Origin: JBQCEE01 sp051960575 | GTDB taxonomy: Bacteria; Actinomycetota; Actinomycetes; Mycobacteriales; Jatrophihabitantaceae | DNA length: 51,365 nt | Assembly (NCBI RefSeq): GCF_051960575.1 | Contig: NZ_JBQCEE010000253.1 | Location: 1 to 51,365 of the forward strand | Reading direction: 5' to 3' | Notes under the pieces: model-generated | What the model saw: the letters and a program-made list of their open reading frames with translations, nothing else | Told to the model about the DNA's origin: nothing | The model's database searches: none | Program-made: the position numbers and the translations under genes | Shown here: positions 40,932 to 48,960 of the stretch, piece after piece | Position numbering within the stretch: position 1 is the first letter of the stretch | Layout of the letters: each line of letters begins with the position of its first letter

Positions 40932-41186
40932 GTGTCCACTCGCCTCTTCGCCGTCGAGCGGTACGACGCGACCGGGGGGCACGTCGCGCCGCACGAACCG
41001 TTCCCGCGCCTGCCCGACCACCTCCGGGTGGCCGCGGTGATCCACCTGCCGGCGGACGAGGTCGTCATCGCGTTCGTCGAGGGCTGCGACGAGGCAGCTG
41101 TCAGCGTCGCGGTGGAGGCGGCGGGGTGGCGGGTGGACCGCATCAATCCGGCCGAATGGCTGCTCGGGACGGGGGACCCACGATGA
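40932..41186 (+). CDS. Small hypothetical protein, first gene of the lipoprotein operon
   Basis: 84 residues from GTG 40932; leaderless judging from TAGCGT just upstream. Soluble, mixed alpha/beta (LRVAAVIHLPADEVVIAFVE, AVEAAGWRVDRINPAEWLL), a ferredoxin-like or DUF4242-type small fold by appearance. No catalytic motif. The stop overlaps the next gene by 4 nt. Confidence 0.7.
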   Translation: MSTRLFAVERYDATGGHVAPHEPFPRLPDHLRVAAVIHLPADEVVIAFVEGCDEAAVSVAVEAAGWRVDRINPAEWLLGTGDPR

Positions 41187-41731
41187 GCTCGATGATCACC
41201 ACCGCGGCCGCCCTGGCCGCGACCGCCCTGCTCGCCACGACGGCATGCAGCAGCGACGCGGTCGGCGGCACCGGCTCGGGTGCCGGCTCGCCGTCGGCGG
41301 CGCCCGTGTCGTCCGCCCCGGCACCGACGCCGAGCGAGTCGTTCGAGGATCCCGGCACGGCGGCCAAGAGCAATCCGTGCTCGCTGGTCACCCAGCAGGA
41401 GGCCGACGCCATCGCCGGCACGAAGCTGATGCCGAAGATGCGCGCCCAGCAGCTGTGCACCTTCGCCACCCCGACCAGCGGGGCCGTCGGCCAGCTCGAG
41501 GTCTACGTCGGCGACGGCGCCAAGAAGTACTACGACATCGACAAGATCGATCTCGGTCACACGTTCAGGACGGTGCCTGGCGTCGGCGACGAGGCGCACC
41601 TCGAGGACGGCGCGATCTTCGTCAAGGCGAAAGGCACCTGGGTCGGGCTGCGCCTGCTGCGACTGGACGACGTCGACACCGGCCCGTCGCTGATCAAGCT
41701 CGCCGGCATCGCCATCGGCCGGCTGGCATGA
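41183..41731 (+). CDS. DUF3558-like lipoprotein
   Basis: 182 residues from ATG 41183. Lipoprotein signal with lipobox LLATTAC (Cys about 22), a Ser/Pro/Gly-rich linker, then a DUF3558-type domain: SNPCSLVTQQEADAIAGTKL, two cysteines (about C69 and C91), and GVGDEAHLEDGAIFVKAKGT. DUF3558 proteins are surface lipoproteins of mycobacteria and streptomycetes with no known ligand. Overlaps both neighbours by 4 nt. Confidence 0.83.
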   Translation: MSSMITTAAALAATALLATTACSSDAVGGTGSGAGSPSAAPVSSAPAPTPSESFEDPGTAAKSNPCSLVTQQEADAIAGTKLMPKMRAQQLCTFATPTSGAVGQLEVYVGDGAKKYYDIDKIDLGHTFRTVPGVGDEAHLEDGAIFVKAKGTWVGLRLLRLDDVDTGPSLIKLAGIAIGRLA

Positions 41732-43149
41732 GGACGCGGCTGCTCACGCTCGTCGCGTCCCTGCTGCTCGCCGTCACCGCCTGCTCGTCGGGCAGCATCA
41801 CGGGACAGGGCTCGCGCAGTGACACCCGCCGCGACACCACGTCGACCGGCACGCCGCAGCAACAGCAGGCGTTCGGCTACGGCGCGCGACCGACCGGCGT
41901 CGACTACCAGCCGGACGTCGTCGTGGTCGGGGGTGGCGCCGCGGCGGTCAGGGGGGCGACCGACGACGGGCTGACGTGGACGATCGACGCGCACGCCCCG
42001 AACGCCGGCCGGCTCAGGGTCGGGTCGGTGCTGCTGATGACGAGCATCGTGGCCGGCCGGGTGGTCGCGCTCACCGACGGCGCAGGCACGCGTCGGGTCA
42101 CGATCGCCCCCGTGCAGCTGAACGAGGTGCTGCGCAACGGCCGGATCGACCTGCACCGGGCCATCGACCCGGCGACCGCACGCTTCCAGCTGGTACCCGG
42201 GCTGCAGATCGGGCCGTCCACACCGACGAAGGACGACCTGCCCAGCTCGTTCCGAGCGCAGGCCGTCACGGCCACGAAGCCGTTGCCGCCGCCGTCGATC
42301 TCCCCGTCGTTCACCATCGGCGAGTGGAAGGTCGGCCTGTCCTACAGCACCAAGAAGATCGGTGCGACGGTCGAGCACAACTCCACCGACGGGCTGAAGG
42401 CGGCCGTCGACATGTCCTTCAAGACCAAGAACCTGAGCATCGACGGCGCCTACGGCGTCAGCAACGGACGGACCACGTCGAGCGGATTCCGCATCAACGG
42501 CATCACCGGCTTCGAGCTCGGCTTCAGCGTCGGCGTCGGGGTGAAGAAGGATCTCGGGTCGAAGAAGGTCGCGCTGCTCCCGTCCGGACGGCTCAGCGTC
42601 ACCCTCCCACCCGGGCCGGAGACCGCCTATCTCCCGATCACCTTCGCACTGAAGTACAAGATCAGTCTGAGCTTCGCGCTCGGCGGAGCCAACGCCACCC
42701 TGAACGGGCTCGGCGAGTACGGGCTCGCCGGCCCCATCGGCATCGCCCCGTCGGGCGACGTGCTCGCGCCGAAGGTCAGCGTCGTGCGCAGCCTCACCGA
42801 CAGCCTGGCCGGGCTCTCGCTGGCGCCGAGCGGTGCGGTCTTCGCCGTCAACATCAAGGGGTCCGTCGGCGTCGGTCCGTCGCTGTTCAATGCCGGACCG
42901 AACGCCGGGGTCACCGTCGCGGTCGGCGTCACCTACGGCTCGGCACTCGGCGCCCCGCTGACACTCTGCAAGAGCGTCTTCCTCAACGTCGACATCTCCG
43001 GCGGCGCGAGCGTCGAGTTCGACTCGTCGCTGGTCGGGGTGCTGCAGAAGGTACTGCCGAACACCAAGCTCGAATTCGGGCTCGAGACCAAGAAACGCGT
43101 CGTCGACCTCTCGAGCGTGACACCCAAGATCCCGATCTGCGGAGCCTGA
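41728..43149 (+). CDS. Lipoprotein with a long beta-strand-rich domain
   Basis: 473 residues from ATG 41728. Lipobox LLAVTAC (Cys about 19). A linker is followed by a small domain (about 50-150) and then roughly 280 residues of alternating strands (FTIGEWKVGLSYSTKKIGAT, FELGFSVGVGVKKDLG, ITFALKYKISLSFALGGANA, FAVNIKGSVGVGP), a barrel- or solenoid-like pattern. Two late cysteines (TLCKS, PICGA) may form a disulfide. I know no family name. Coupled to the DUF3558-like gene; a hairpin terminator follows. Confidence 0.75.
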   Translation: MRTRLLTLVASLLLAVTACSSGSITGQGSRSDTRRDTTSTGTPQQQQAFGYGARPTGVDYQPDVVVVGGGAAAVRGATDDGLTWTIDAHAPNAGRLRVGSVLLMTSIVAGRVVALTDGAGTRRVTIAPVQLNEVLRNGRIDLHRAIDPATARFQLVPGLQIGPSTPTKDDLPSSFRAQAVTATKPLPPPSISPSFTIGEWKVGLSYSTKKIGATVEHNSTDGLKAAVDMSFKTKNLSIDGAYGVSNGRTTSSGFRINGITGFELGFSVGVGVKKDLGSKKVALLPSGRLSVTLPPGPETAYLPITFALKYKISLSFALGGANATLNGLGEYGLAGPIGIAPSGDVLAPKVSVVRSLTDSLAGLSLAPSGAVFAVNIKGSVGVGPSLFNAGPNAGVTVAVGVTYGSALGAPLTLCKSVFLNVDISGGASVEFDSSLVGVLQKVLPNTKLEFGLETKKRVVDLSSVTPKIPICGA

Positions 43150-43162
43150 CCTCGGCGGGAAC

Positions 43163-43198
43163 GTCGGCGCCACGGGTGTCCGCGGCGCCGACGCTCTT
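43163..43198 (+). terminator. Hairpin terminator after the lipoprotein operon
   Basis: GTCGGCGCC (43163-43171) and GGCGCCGAC (43184-43192), a perfect 9-bp stem with a 12-nt loop, followed by GCTCTTT. It is 13 bp past the stop codon at 43149. Confidence 0.75.
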
Positions 43199-43246
43199 TC
43201 CCCCGCTTCAGTTGGTCGAAGGCCGGGCCGCGGAGTCAGGACCACA

Positions 43247-43266
43247 GGCTCAACGTTCGTTGAGCC
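43247..43266. promoter_or_regulatory. 20-bp palindrome in the gap before the SDR gene
   Basis: GGCTCAACG-TT-CGTTGAGCC is a perfect palindrome of 9-bp arms in the 306-bp gap 43150-43455, which also has the terminator and an AT-rich block near 43378-43400 that may hold the SDR promoter. Apart from these I see nothing in the gap. Confidence 0.5.
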
Positions 43267-43455
43267 GAGTCGGGACGGCGCGACACCGGTCGGATGAGGG
43301 GATTCGCAGAGGCTGGGATTGAGCCCCACCAAGCACAGGAAGCGGCTGGCGAAGGGTTAGCGCCGAGCGATGTTCCACACACTAGACATACGAGTCGATC
43401 TTGGTCAAGTCCGGGTGAACTGGCCCAGCGGACGCCGGGGTGACATGGTGTCGGC

Positions 43456-44337
43456 ATGGCTGAACTGACCGGCAAGGTCGTCCTCATCACCGGCGCGGCG
43501 CGCGGCATCGGCGCCGGCCTCGCACAGGCCCTGGCGAAGCGGGGCTGCCGGTTGGTGCTGCTCGACGTCGACGGCGCGCCGCTGCAGGAGCTTGCCGCGT
43601 CGCTCGGCGAGTGCGCGGTCGGCATCGTCGCCGACGTGACCGACCTCGGTTCGGTGCAGGCCGCGGTCGACCAGGGCGTCGAGCGCTTCGGCGGCATCGA
43701 CATCGTCGTCGCGAACGCGGGCATCGCCAGCTACGGATCGGTGCTGCAGGTCGACCCGGCCACCTTCCGCCGTGTCATCGACATCAACGTCAACGGCGTG
43801 TTCCACACGGTGCGCGCCGCGCTGCCGTCGGTGATCGAGCGACGCGGGTACGTGCTCGTCGTGTCGTCGCTCGCGGCCTTCGCCGCCGCGCCGGGTCTCG
43901 CGGCCTACAACGCGTCGAAGGCGGGCGTCGAGCACTTCGGCAATGCGCTGCGCCTCGAGGTCGCCCACCACGGCGTCGACGTCGGCACCGCGCACATGTC
44001 GTGGATCGACACCCCGCTGGTGCAGGACGCCAAGGACGACCTCGGCGCCTTCAACGACATGCTCGCCGCGCTGCCCGGCCCGTTGGGCCGGACGACCTCG
44101 CTGGCCAAGTGCATCGACGCGTTCGTCGCGGGCATCGCCGGCCGCAAGCGCCGCATCTACGTGCCGCGCTGGGTCGCCGTCATGCACGGACTGCGCGTGC
44201 TGCTCGCGTCCAAGGCGGGCGATCAGGCGACGCTGCAGAAGGCGCCGGCGATGCTCGAGAAGATGGACGCGGAGGTCGCCGCCCTCGGCCGGTCGACGAG
44301 CGCCCGCAACACCGCCGTCGACAACGCGCGGTCGTGA
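43456..44337 (+). CDS. Short-chain dehydrogenase/reductase (SDR)
   Basis: 293 residues from ATG 43456. Rossmann motif TGAARGIGAGLA (about 12-23), NAG (about 89-91), the catalytic Ser region VVSSLAAFAA and the Y-x3-K active site YNASK (about 152-156). It is longer than classical SDRs by a C-terminal tail of about 45 residues (RKRRIYVPRWVAVMHGLRVL, found in actinobacterial 'SDR family oxidoreductase' proteins of lipid and steroid clusters). An NAD(P)(H) oxidoreductase with unknown substrate. Convergent with the VOC gene, 6 bp apart. Confidence 0.92.
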   Translation: MAELTGKVVLITGAARGIGAGLAQALAKRGCRLVLLDVDGAPLQELAASLGECAVGIVADVTDLGSVQAAVDQGVERFGGIDIVVANAGIASYGSVLQVDPATFRRVIDINVNGVFHTVRAALPSVIERRGYVLVVSSLAAFAAAPGLAAYNASKAGVEHFGNALRLEVAHHGVDVGTAHMSWIDTPLVQDAKDDLGAFNDMLAALPGPLGRTTSLAKCIDAFVAGIAGRKRRIYVPRWVAVMHGLRVLLASKAGDQATLQKAPAMLEKMDAEVAALGRSTSARNTAVDNARS

Positions 44338-44343
44338 CCCGGC

Positions 44344-45231
44344 TCAGCCGTCGTAGGCGGCCCGCAGCGCGGCGATGTCGAACTTCTTCATCTGCATGAA
44401 CGCGGCGACGACGCGCTGCGACTGCTCGGGCGTGCCCGAGCCCATCAGCTCGCCGAACTCGGCCGGGATGATCTGCCACGAGACGCCCCAGCGGTCCTTG
44501 CACCAGCCGCACGCTTCGGCCTCGGGGACAGCCGACAGCGCGTCCCAGGGGTGGTCGATCTCGGCCTGGTCGGCGCAGCTCACGACCAGCGAGACGGCCT
44601 CGTTGAAGCCCCACTGGTGGCCGCGACCGCCGTCCATCGCGGCGAGCCAAGAGTCGCCGAGGCGGAAGTCGGAGTACATGATCGTGCCCGGCTCGCTCCG
44701 TTCGACACCTTCTGGGTAGCGCGCGATCGTCCCGCGCTCGGCGTCACCGAAGATCTTGATGTAGGCGTCGGTCGCCTCCTCGGCCTGGCCGGACACGTCG
44801 TTGACGAAGGTCAGCGCGGGGGTGATCCGCGGGCGCGGGTCGCCCTCGGGGTTGGTCACCATGAGCTGCCACGAGACACCGAAGCGGTCGGCCACCCAGC
44901 CGTAGCGGCGACTGAACGGGTACTCGCCGACGTCCATCATCACGGTGCCGCCGTCGGTGAGCCGCGCCCACACCTGGTCGAGCAGGTCGGCGTCCTGCTC
45001 GAAGTTGACGATGAACGAGATCGCCGGCGTGATCGTGAACCGCGGACCGGCGCTGATCGCCATGAAGTCCTGACCCCACACCCGGAAGGTCACGACCTCG
45101 GTCTCGCCGTCCGGGGTGTCGCCGATGACCGAGCTGCTGGTCAGCCCCGAGTCGGGGAAGACCTCGCCGTAGAACTCGGCGGCCTCGCGGGCCTGCCGGT
45201 CGAACCAGAGGTGCGGCGTGATGGTGGACAT
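44344..45231 (-). CDS. VOC family protein, two PhnB-like domains
   Basis: 295 residues from ATG 45231, with AGGAGG 4 nt upstream. Two tandem '3-demethylubiquinone-9 3-methyltransferase' or PhnB-like VOC domains: TPHLWFDRQAREAAEFYGEV and YGWVADRFGVSWQLMVTNPE in the first, and ITPALTFVNDVSGQAEEATD, with CKDRWGVSWQIIPAEFGELM, in the second. Despite the domain name, methyltransferase activity is unlikely; VOC proteins are metal-dependent lyases, dioxygenases or binding proteins. Function unknown. Confidence 0.88.
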   Translation of the reverse strand: MSTITPHLWFDRQAREAAEFYGEVFPDSGLTSSSVIGDTPDGETEVVTFRVWGQDFMAISAGPRFTITPAISFIVNFEQDADLLDQVWARLTDGGTVMMDVGEYPFSRRYGWVADRFGVSWQLMVTNPEGDPRPRITPALTFVNDVSGQAEEATDAYIKIFGDAERGTIARYPEGVERSEPGTIMYSDFRLGDSWLAAMDGGRGHQWGFNEAVSLVVSCADQAEIDHPWDALSAVPEAEACGWCKDRWGVSWQIIPAEFGELMGSGTPEQSQRVVAAFMQMKKFDIAALRAAYDG

Positions 45232-45396
45232 GAGGCCTCCTGCGGTCGAGTCGATCGATGACACCAGCTATGACCCGCCGGCGGAAGAGGATTCATCGGT
45301 CGCGGCCGAGGATCTTCGAGCCGGACGAGTGTGGCGGACGCAGCGCGCCGCGCCTCGGGCGTCCGGGCGAGCACGCGGGCTGGGACGATGGTGACC

Positions 45397-46176
45397 ATGA
45401 CCCCGACGTGCCCCCGCTGCGGCAGCGACGCCGCCGTCACCTGGACCACCGACGCCGCCGGCACCCACTACACGTGCCGGTTCAGCCACAACGGCGAGGG
45501 CGCGGTCACGTGGACGGTCGCGGCGCCCGCGAAGAAGTCGGCGGCCCGCGCGACTGGCACGCGCACGACGACCAGCCGCGCGACCACGACGCGCACGGCG
45601 ACCACCCGCTCGACGGCCCCGCGCAGCAGCACGAGCGCCCGGCCGAGCGCTCCTGCTGCACCCCGGGTCACCATGTCGGTGAACGACCGCGGCATCGCCG
45701 CCGTGGTCAAGGAGGTCACCGAGCGGGGCGGCCAGGCCCGCGTCGTCCAGGACGGCAACCGCCGCGAGGTCGTCGTCACCGGCCCGGGCGGTGAGGGCGA
45801 GGTGCGGCTCGTCGTGCGCGCCCGCACGGCCGGCGACTGGCAGACCCGCGCCAGCTACGGCACTCCCATGGCCGAGGACGAACACCCGCGGGCGTTCTGG
45901 GTGCTCGTGCACCTCGGCCCCGGCCCGGCCGTGCGCAGCTACGTCGTCCCCGAGTGGTGGATGCTGAACGACATCAGCGAGAAGCACGACGAGTACCTCG
46001 CCTTCCGCAGCGGCACCCGGCCGGTGAACCCCGACTCCGACCACCACTCGATCGCGACCAACCGGGTCGAGCAGTGGCTCGAGCGGTGGGATCAGATCCC
46101 GGTGCTGCCCAGCCCGGCCGGCGCCGTGACCGACGCGGACTCGGACGGCCCCGCGAACGACGTCGACCTCGCCTGA
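45397..46176 (+). CDS. Hypothetical protein with N-terminal CxxC and Thr-rich linker
   Basis: 259 residues from ATG 45397 (ATG 45388 also possible). The N-terminus TPTCPRCGSDAAVTW with a third Cys (HYTCRF) looks like a partial zinc ribbon. Residues about 40-90 are a low-complexity Thr/Arg/Ala/Ser stretch. The C-terminal 165 residues (VNDRGIAAVVKEVTERGGQA, AFWVLVHLGPGPAVRSYVVP, WWMLNDISEKHDEYLAFRSG, HHSIATNRVEQWLERWDQIP) form one domain; it may be restriction-endonuclease-like but I see no clear active site. The 165-bp gap 45232-45396 shows nothing clear. Confidence 0.65.
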   Translation: MTPTCPRCGSDAAVTWTTDAAGTHYTCRFSHNGEGAVTWTVAAPAKKSAARATGTRTTTSRATTTRTATTRSTAPRSSTSARPSAPAAPRVTMSVNDRGIAAVVKEVTERGGQARVVQDGNRREVVVTGPGGEGEVRLVVRARTAGDWQTRASYGTPMAEDEHPRAFWVLVHLGPGPAVRSYVVPEWWMLNDISEKHDEYLAFRSGTRPVNPDSDHHSIATNRVEQWLERWDQIPVLPSPAGAVTDADSDGPANDVDLA

Positions 46177-46278
46177 GCATGTCCACGGCCAGCGCTGCTC
46201 GGGAAGCAATTCGTCGCGCTGGTCGATAGGGTCTGCCCGCGCAGACGGGGCAAGCCCGTCCGTACTGCGTTCGCTCGC

Positions 46279-46512
46279 GATCATGTGCAGACACGCCGAC
46301 GTCCCGCGCGCGCCGTGCACACGATCGGAAGCCCGCTCGCGATCATGTGCAGACACGCCACAGTCCTGCGCGCGCCGTGCACACGATCGCAACCCCGCTC
46401 TCGATCATGTGCAGACACGCCGACGTCCCGCGCGCGCCGTGCACATGATCGGAAGCCCGCTCGCGATCATGTGCAGACACACCGCAGTTCCGCGCGCGTC
46501 CTGCACACGATC
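46279..46512. repeat. Four palindromic repeat units, 62-bp period (A-B-A-B)
   Basis: GATCATGTGCA starts at 46279, 46341, 46403 and 46465, exactly 62 bp apart. Each unit is about 48 bp, ends in TGCACACGATC (TGCACATGATC in unit 3) and is separated by a conserved 14-bp spacer. Units 1 and 3 are almost identical; units 2 and 4 are more alike to each other. The single mismatch in the arm becomes a G-U pair if the minus strand is transcribed, hinting that minus-strand RNA hairpins are selected. Confidence 0.9.
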
Positions 46513-46570
46513 GCCGCGGCGCACCAGGCAGTGGGACGCGACCGGCCGGCGCGAACGGGAAACGTCCGCC

Positions 46571-46594
46571 GCCCCGCCCCGCCCCGCCCCGCCC
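46571..46594. repeat. GCCCC tandem repeat
   Basis: Four GCCCC units and a partial fifth, just inside the right terminal inverted repeat. Confidence 0.85.
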
Positions 46595-46697
46595 AGCCGG
46601 CGCGGGCAGACCCTATGCACCCGCACCAGACACACCCGTCGGCCAACCGCCCCGTCGACGCGGGCAGACGCCGGACGCGCCTGCTTCGCGCCGTCGA

Positions 46698-47078
46698 TCA
46701 GGACGGCAGCTGGTGCAGGCAGAGCACGTTGCCGTCGGGGTCGAGGAACCAGGCGGCCTTCTGCCCGTCGCGCTCGGCGATGTGGTCGACGGTCGTCAGA
46801 CCGGGCAGGTCGTAGTCCTGGAAGCTGACACCGCGCGACTCGAGCTCCTTGATCTCGCCGACGATGTCGTCGACCTCGAAGGACATCTCGGTGCGTCCGG
46901 ACGCCGTCGCTGTGGGGTCGACCCGCAGCGCGAGGCCACCGGCGCGCAGCGAGAAGAGCTCCTCGTCGGTCGCCTGCCGCCCCTCGTACTTCAGACCGAG
47001 CCGGTCGCGGTAGAACTCGACCGCGCGCTCGCCGTCGCGCACCATCAGGATCGTCGTCGCCGTCGTGTCGCTGAGCAT
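46698..47078 (-). CDS. VOC (glyoxalase-like) family protein
   Basis: 126 residues from ATG 47078, with GGAGG upstream. Single VOC domain: ILMVRDGERAVEFYRDRLGL, LRAGGLALRVDPTATASGRT, EMSFEVDDIVGEIKELESRG and the closing WFLDPDGNVLCLHQL. The usual third metal ligand is E in LDPDGN...L-type context; substrate unknown. The palindrome array lies directly downstream of its stop. Confidence 0.88.
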   Translation of the reverse strand: MLSDTTATTILMVRDGERAVEFYRDRLGLKYEGRQATDEELFSLRAGGLALRVDPTATASGRTEMSFEVDDIVGEIKELESRGVSFQDYDLPGLTTVDHIAERDGQKAAWFLDPDGNVLCLHQLPS

Positions 47079-47187
47079 GGCCGCCTCCAGGTCGTGATGG
47101 CGGCGCAGCGTAGCCCTCGGGCCGAGCCGTGCGACAGCGGTCGAGCGAAGGGTCGGCACGCAAGCGCCGGGTCGCTCGCAGCGACAG

Positions 47188-47808
47188 TCAGCCTGCGGAG
47201 GCAGCGCGTCCCTCGGCGAAGAACGCCGCGACGTCGGCGGCCCGGCCGAGCTCGCGCAGTGGACGCGCGGCCCCGAACGGCGCGTTCCAGAACCCGCCCG
47301 GCGGCACGGGGTGCACGCCGACGTACGCGTACGGCTCGGGCACGAAGCCGTCGCCGGGCGACACCCCGTAGTTGACCTCGTCGATGCGGATCGCCACGTC
47401 GAAGTGCTCGGGCCACAGCACGGGCGTCTCGTCCGGTGCGAACTCGCGCAGCGCGGCGTCGCCGGTGATCAGCGCGGCGAGGACGATGCCGGCGGCGTCC
47501 GGGTCGACGGTGAGCGTGTCGTCGAGTCCGACGCCCGAGCCGTCCTCGTAGAGACCCTCCGGCCGCCCCGGCTCGAGTCCGAGCGCGAAGCCGAGGCGCC
47601 GCACCGTCCCGGCGACGGGGCACGTGCGATCACCCGCGCTCACCTCCGCACCCGCGAGACGGACGGCCGGGTCAGCGACGGTGGCGAACCCGTCCGCCGT
47701 CACGGCGAGCCGGATGCGTCCGCTCGCCCGGTACTGCGGCCCCGCCAGCAGGTGCTCGGCCACGGCGTGCAGCGCGCGGCGCGTCGGCTCGAGGTCGGTC
47801 TCGCTCAC
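47188..47808 (-). CDS. Hypothetical protein
   Basis: 206 residues from GTG 47808. Soluble, acidic. The N-terminal half (RRALHAVAEHLLAGPQYRAS, GRIRLAVTADGFATVADPAV) and the later FDVAIRIDEVNYGVSPGDGF are typical of an uncharacterised actinobacterial family seen mostly in single copies. No motif allows a function call. Isolated between non-coding gaps. Confidence 0.7.
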   Translation of the reverse strand: MSETDLEPTRRALHAVAEHLLAGPQYRASGRIRLAVTADGFATVADPAVRLAGAEVSAGDRTCPVAGTVRRLGFALGLEPGRPEGLYEDGSGVGLDDTLTVDPDAAGIVLAALITGDAALREFAPDETPVLWPEHFDVAIRIDEVNYGVSPGDGFVPEPYAYVGVHPVPPGGFWNAPFGAARPLRELGRAADVAAFFAEGRAASAG

Positions 47809-47873
47809 GCTCGTCCCCCGTCGTCGGTGTCGGCACGACTATCGCGCGGCCGACATCCCGCCGCCAGGGTCGA

Positions 47874-48407
47874 TCAGGGACGCGAGGGGAAGATGCCCTG
47901 CAACGCGATGATGAACGTGACGGCGAGGTAGGGCGGCATGTTGTTGTGCGGCTGGTTACCGCCGGCGAGGGCCAGCGCGTTCGCGTTCATCACCACGTCG
48001 GGCGCGCCGGTCGAGTAGAGGTTCTGCGCGGCCCGTCCGAACCTCGCGGGCGCCCAGGTCGTCAGGGCGGCCGGCGACGTCAGATCTCCGTTGGACGAGA
48101 CGGCCGTCGCCTGGTGGGTGTGCGACGGCATCTCGCCCACGAGCAGGCCCACCGCCTCGGCCCCGCCCGTCTCGCCGAGGACGCGATCCGACAGCCCGGG
48201 GCCCTGGCCCTGGCCGACGGGCACGCTGCCGTTGAGGTTCGGCAGCGCGAAGTTCGACGTGCCGTTGCCGCCGTAGTAGGTGCCGAGCAGCGAGAACAGC
48301 GCGGTGTTCTGGCTGATCGGCAGCAGCTGGCCGGCGCAGAACGCCCAGCCGTAGGGCGCGTAGCTGCCGGCGAACATGCGGATCTCGCCGAGGAAAGGAT
48401 CGGTCAT
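47874..48407 (-). CDS. Tail-collar (microcystin-dependent/MdpB-like) protein 3
   Basis: 177 residues from ATG 48407. Tail-collar domain: LGEIRMFAGSYAPYGWAFCA, GQLLPISQNTALFSLLGTYY, GGNGTSNFALPNLNGSVPVG and MPSHTHQ, with the closing MPPYLAVTFIIALQGIFPS. Found at phage tail fibre bases and, as stand-alone genes, in many bacteria (MdpB, 'phage tail protein'). Third of three tandem paralogs. No signal peptide. Confidence 0.9.
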   Translation of the reverse strand: MTDPFLGEIRMFAGSYAPYGWAFCAGQLLPISQNTALFSLLGTYYGGNGTSNFALPNLNGSVPVGQGQGPGLSDRVLGETGGAEAVGLLVGEMPSHTHQATAVSSNGDLTSPAALTTWAPARFGRAAQNLYSTGAPDVVMNANALALAGGNQPHNNMPPYLAVTFIIALQGIFPSRP

Positions 48408-48432
48408 GGAGGTCTCCTGCGGACGAGCCGGG

Positions 48433-48933
48433 TCAGTTCTGCGACGGGAAGATGCCCTGGAGCGCGATGATGTAGTTCAGGACGAGGTACGGCGGGCGGT
48501 TCTCGTGTGCCTGGCCGCCCCCCGCCGAACCCAGCGCACCCGGGGCCATCGCGACGTCGGAGGCCGAGGCGAACATCGCCGCGCCGTTCTGCGCCCAGAC
48601 GGCCCCCGCGGGGCTGCTGCCGGGGTTGCTTGCCGTGTCCGACGCCTGCGCGAGGTGGTTGTGCGCGGGCAGCTCGTTCAGCGTCAACGTGTGCAGCTCC
48701 TCGCCGGCCATCTCACCGAGCGGGTGCTGCGCGTCGTAGGCCAGCGCCACGCGCCCCTGCAGGTTCGGCAGCGCGAAGTTGGTCTGACCGTTGCCGCCGT
48801 AGAACGTGCCGAGGATCGAGAACAGCGCCTGGTTCTGGTTGATCGGCAGCAGCTGGCCGTTGCAGAACGCCCAGCCCTTCGGCGGGAAGTTGAACGAGAC
48901 CAGTTTGATCTCGCCGATGTACGGGTCTGACAC
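48433..48933 (-). CDS. Tail-collar (microcystin-dependent/MdpB-like) protein 2
   Basis: 166 residues from GTG 48933. Same plan: IGEIKLVSFNFPPKGWAFCN, GQLLPINQNQALFSILGTFY, GGNGQTNFALPNLQGRVALA, LPAHNHLAQA, and the closing RPPYLVLNYIIALQGIFPSQ. The N-terminal half is the best conserved among the three; the middle (residues 90-145) differs and may be the variable tip. It lies 25 bp upstream of protein 3. Confidence 0.9.
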   Translation of the reverse strand: MSDPYIGEIKLVSFNFPPKGWAFCNGQLLPINQNQALFSILGTFYGGNGQTNFALPNLQGRVALAYDAQHPLGEMAGEELHTLTLNELPAHNHLAQASDTASNPGSSPAGAVWAQNGAAMFASASDVAMAPGALGSAGGGQAHENRPPYLVLNYIIALQGIFPSQN

Positions 48934-48960
48934 GAAGCACTCCTCGCGCGGATCGTGGCG

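Larger units (their letters stand above)
46226..46616. repeat. Repeat element with 17-bp terminal inverted repeats around a palindrome array
   Basis: ATAGGGTCTGCCCGCGC (46226-46242) and its exact reverse complement (46600-46616) are 391 bp apart end to end. Between them lie two small hairpins (GTCTGC-N4-GCAGAC at the left end; ACGGG-N5-CCCGT), the four-unit 62-bp array, and a GCCCC tandem. No ORF belongs to it; frames shift at every 62-bp unit. No target-site duplication is obvious. It fills most of the 521-bp gap 46177-46697. Could be a MITE-like element, a structured RNA locus, or a repeated chromosomal element. Confidence 0.7.

Noticed and set aside
46279..46512. CRISPR array
   Set aside because: Spacing is regular, but the 14-bp intervals are conserved rather than unique, the units are long palindromes in an A-B-A-B order, and no cas gene is present.
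46283..46828. Coding sequence across the 62-bp repeats
   Set aside because: The 62-bp period is not a multiple of three, so each unit is read in a new frame; the translation is Arg/Cys-rich noise.
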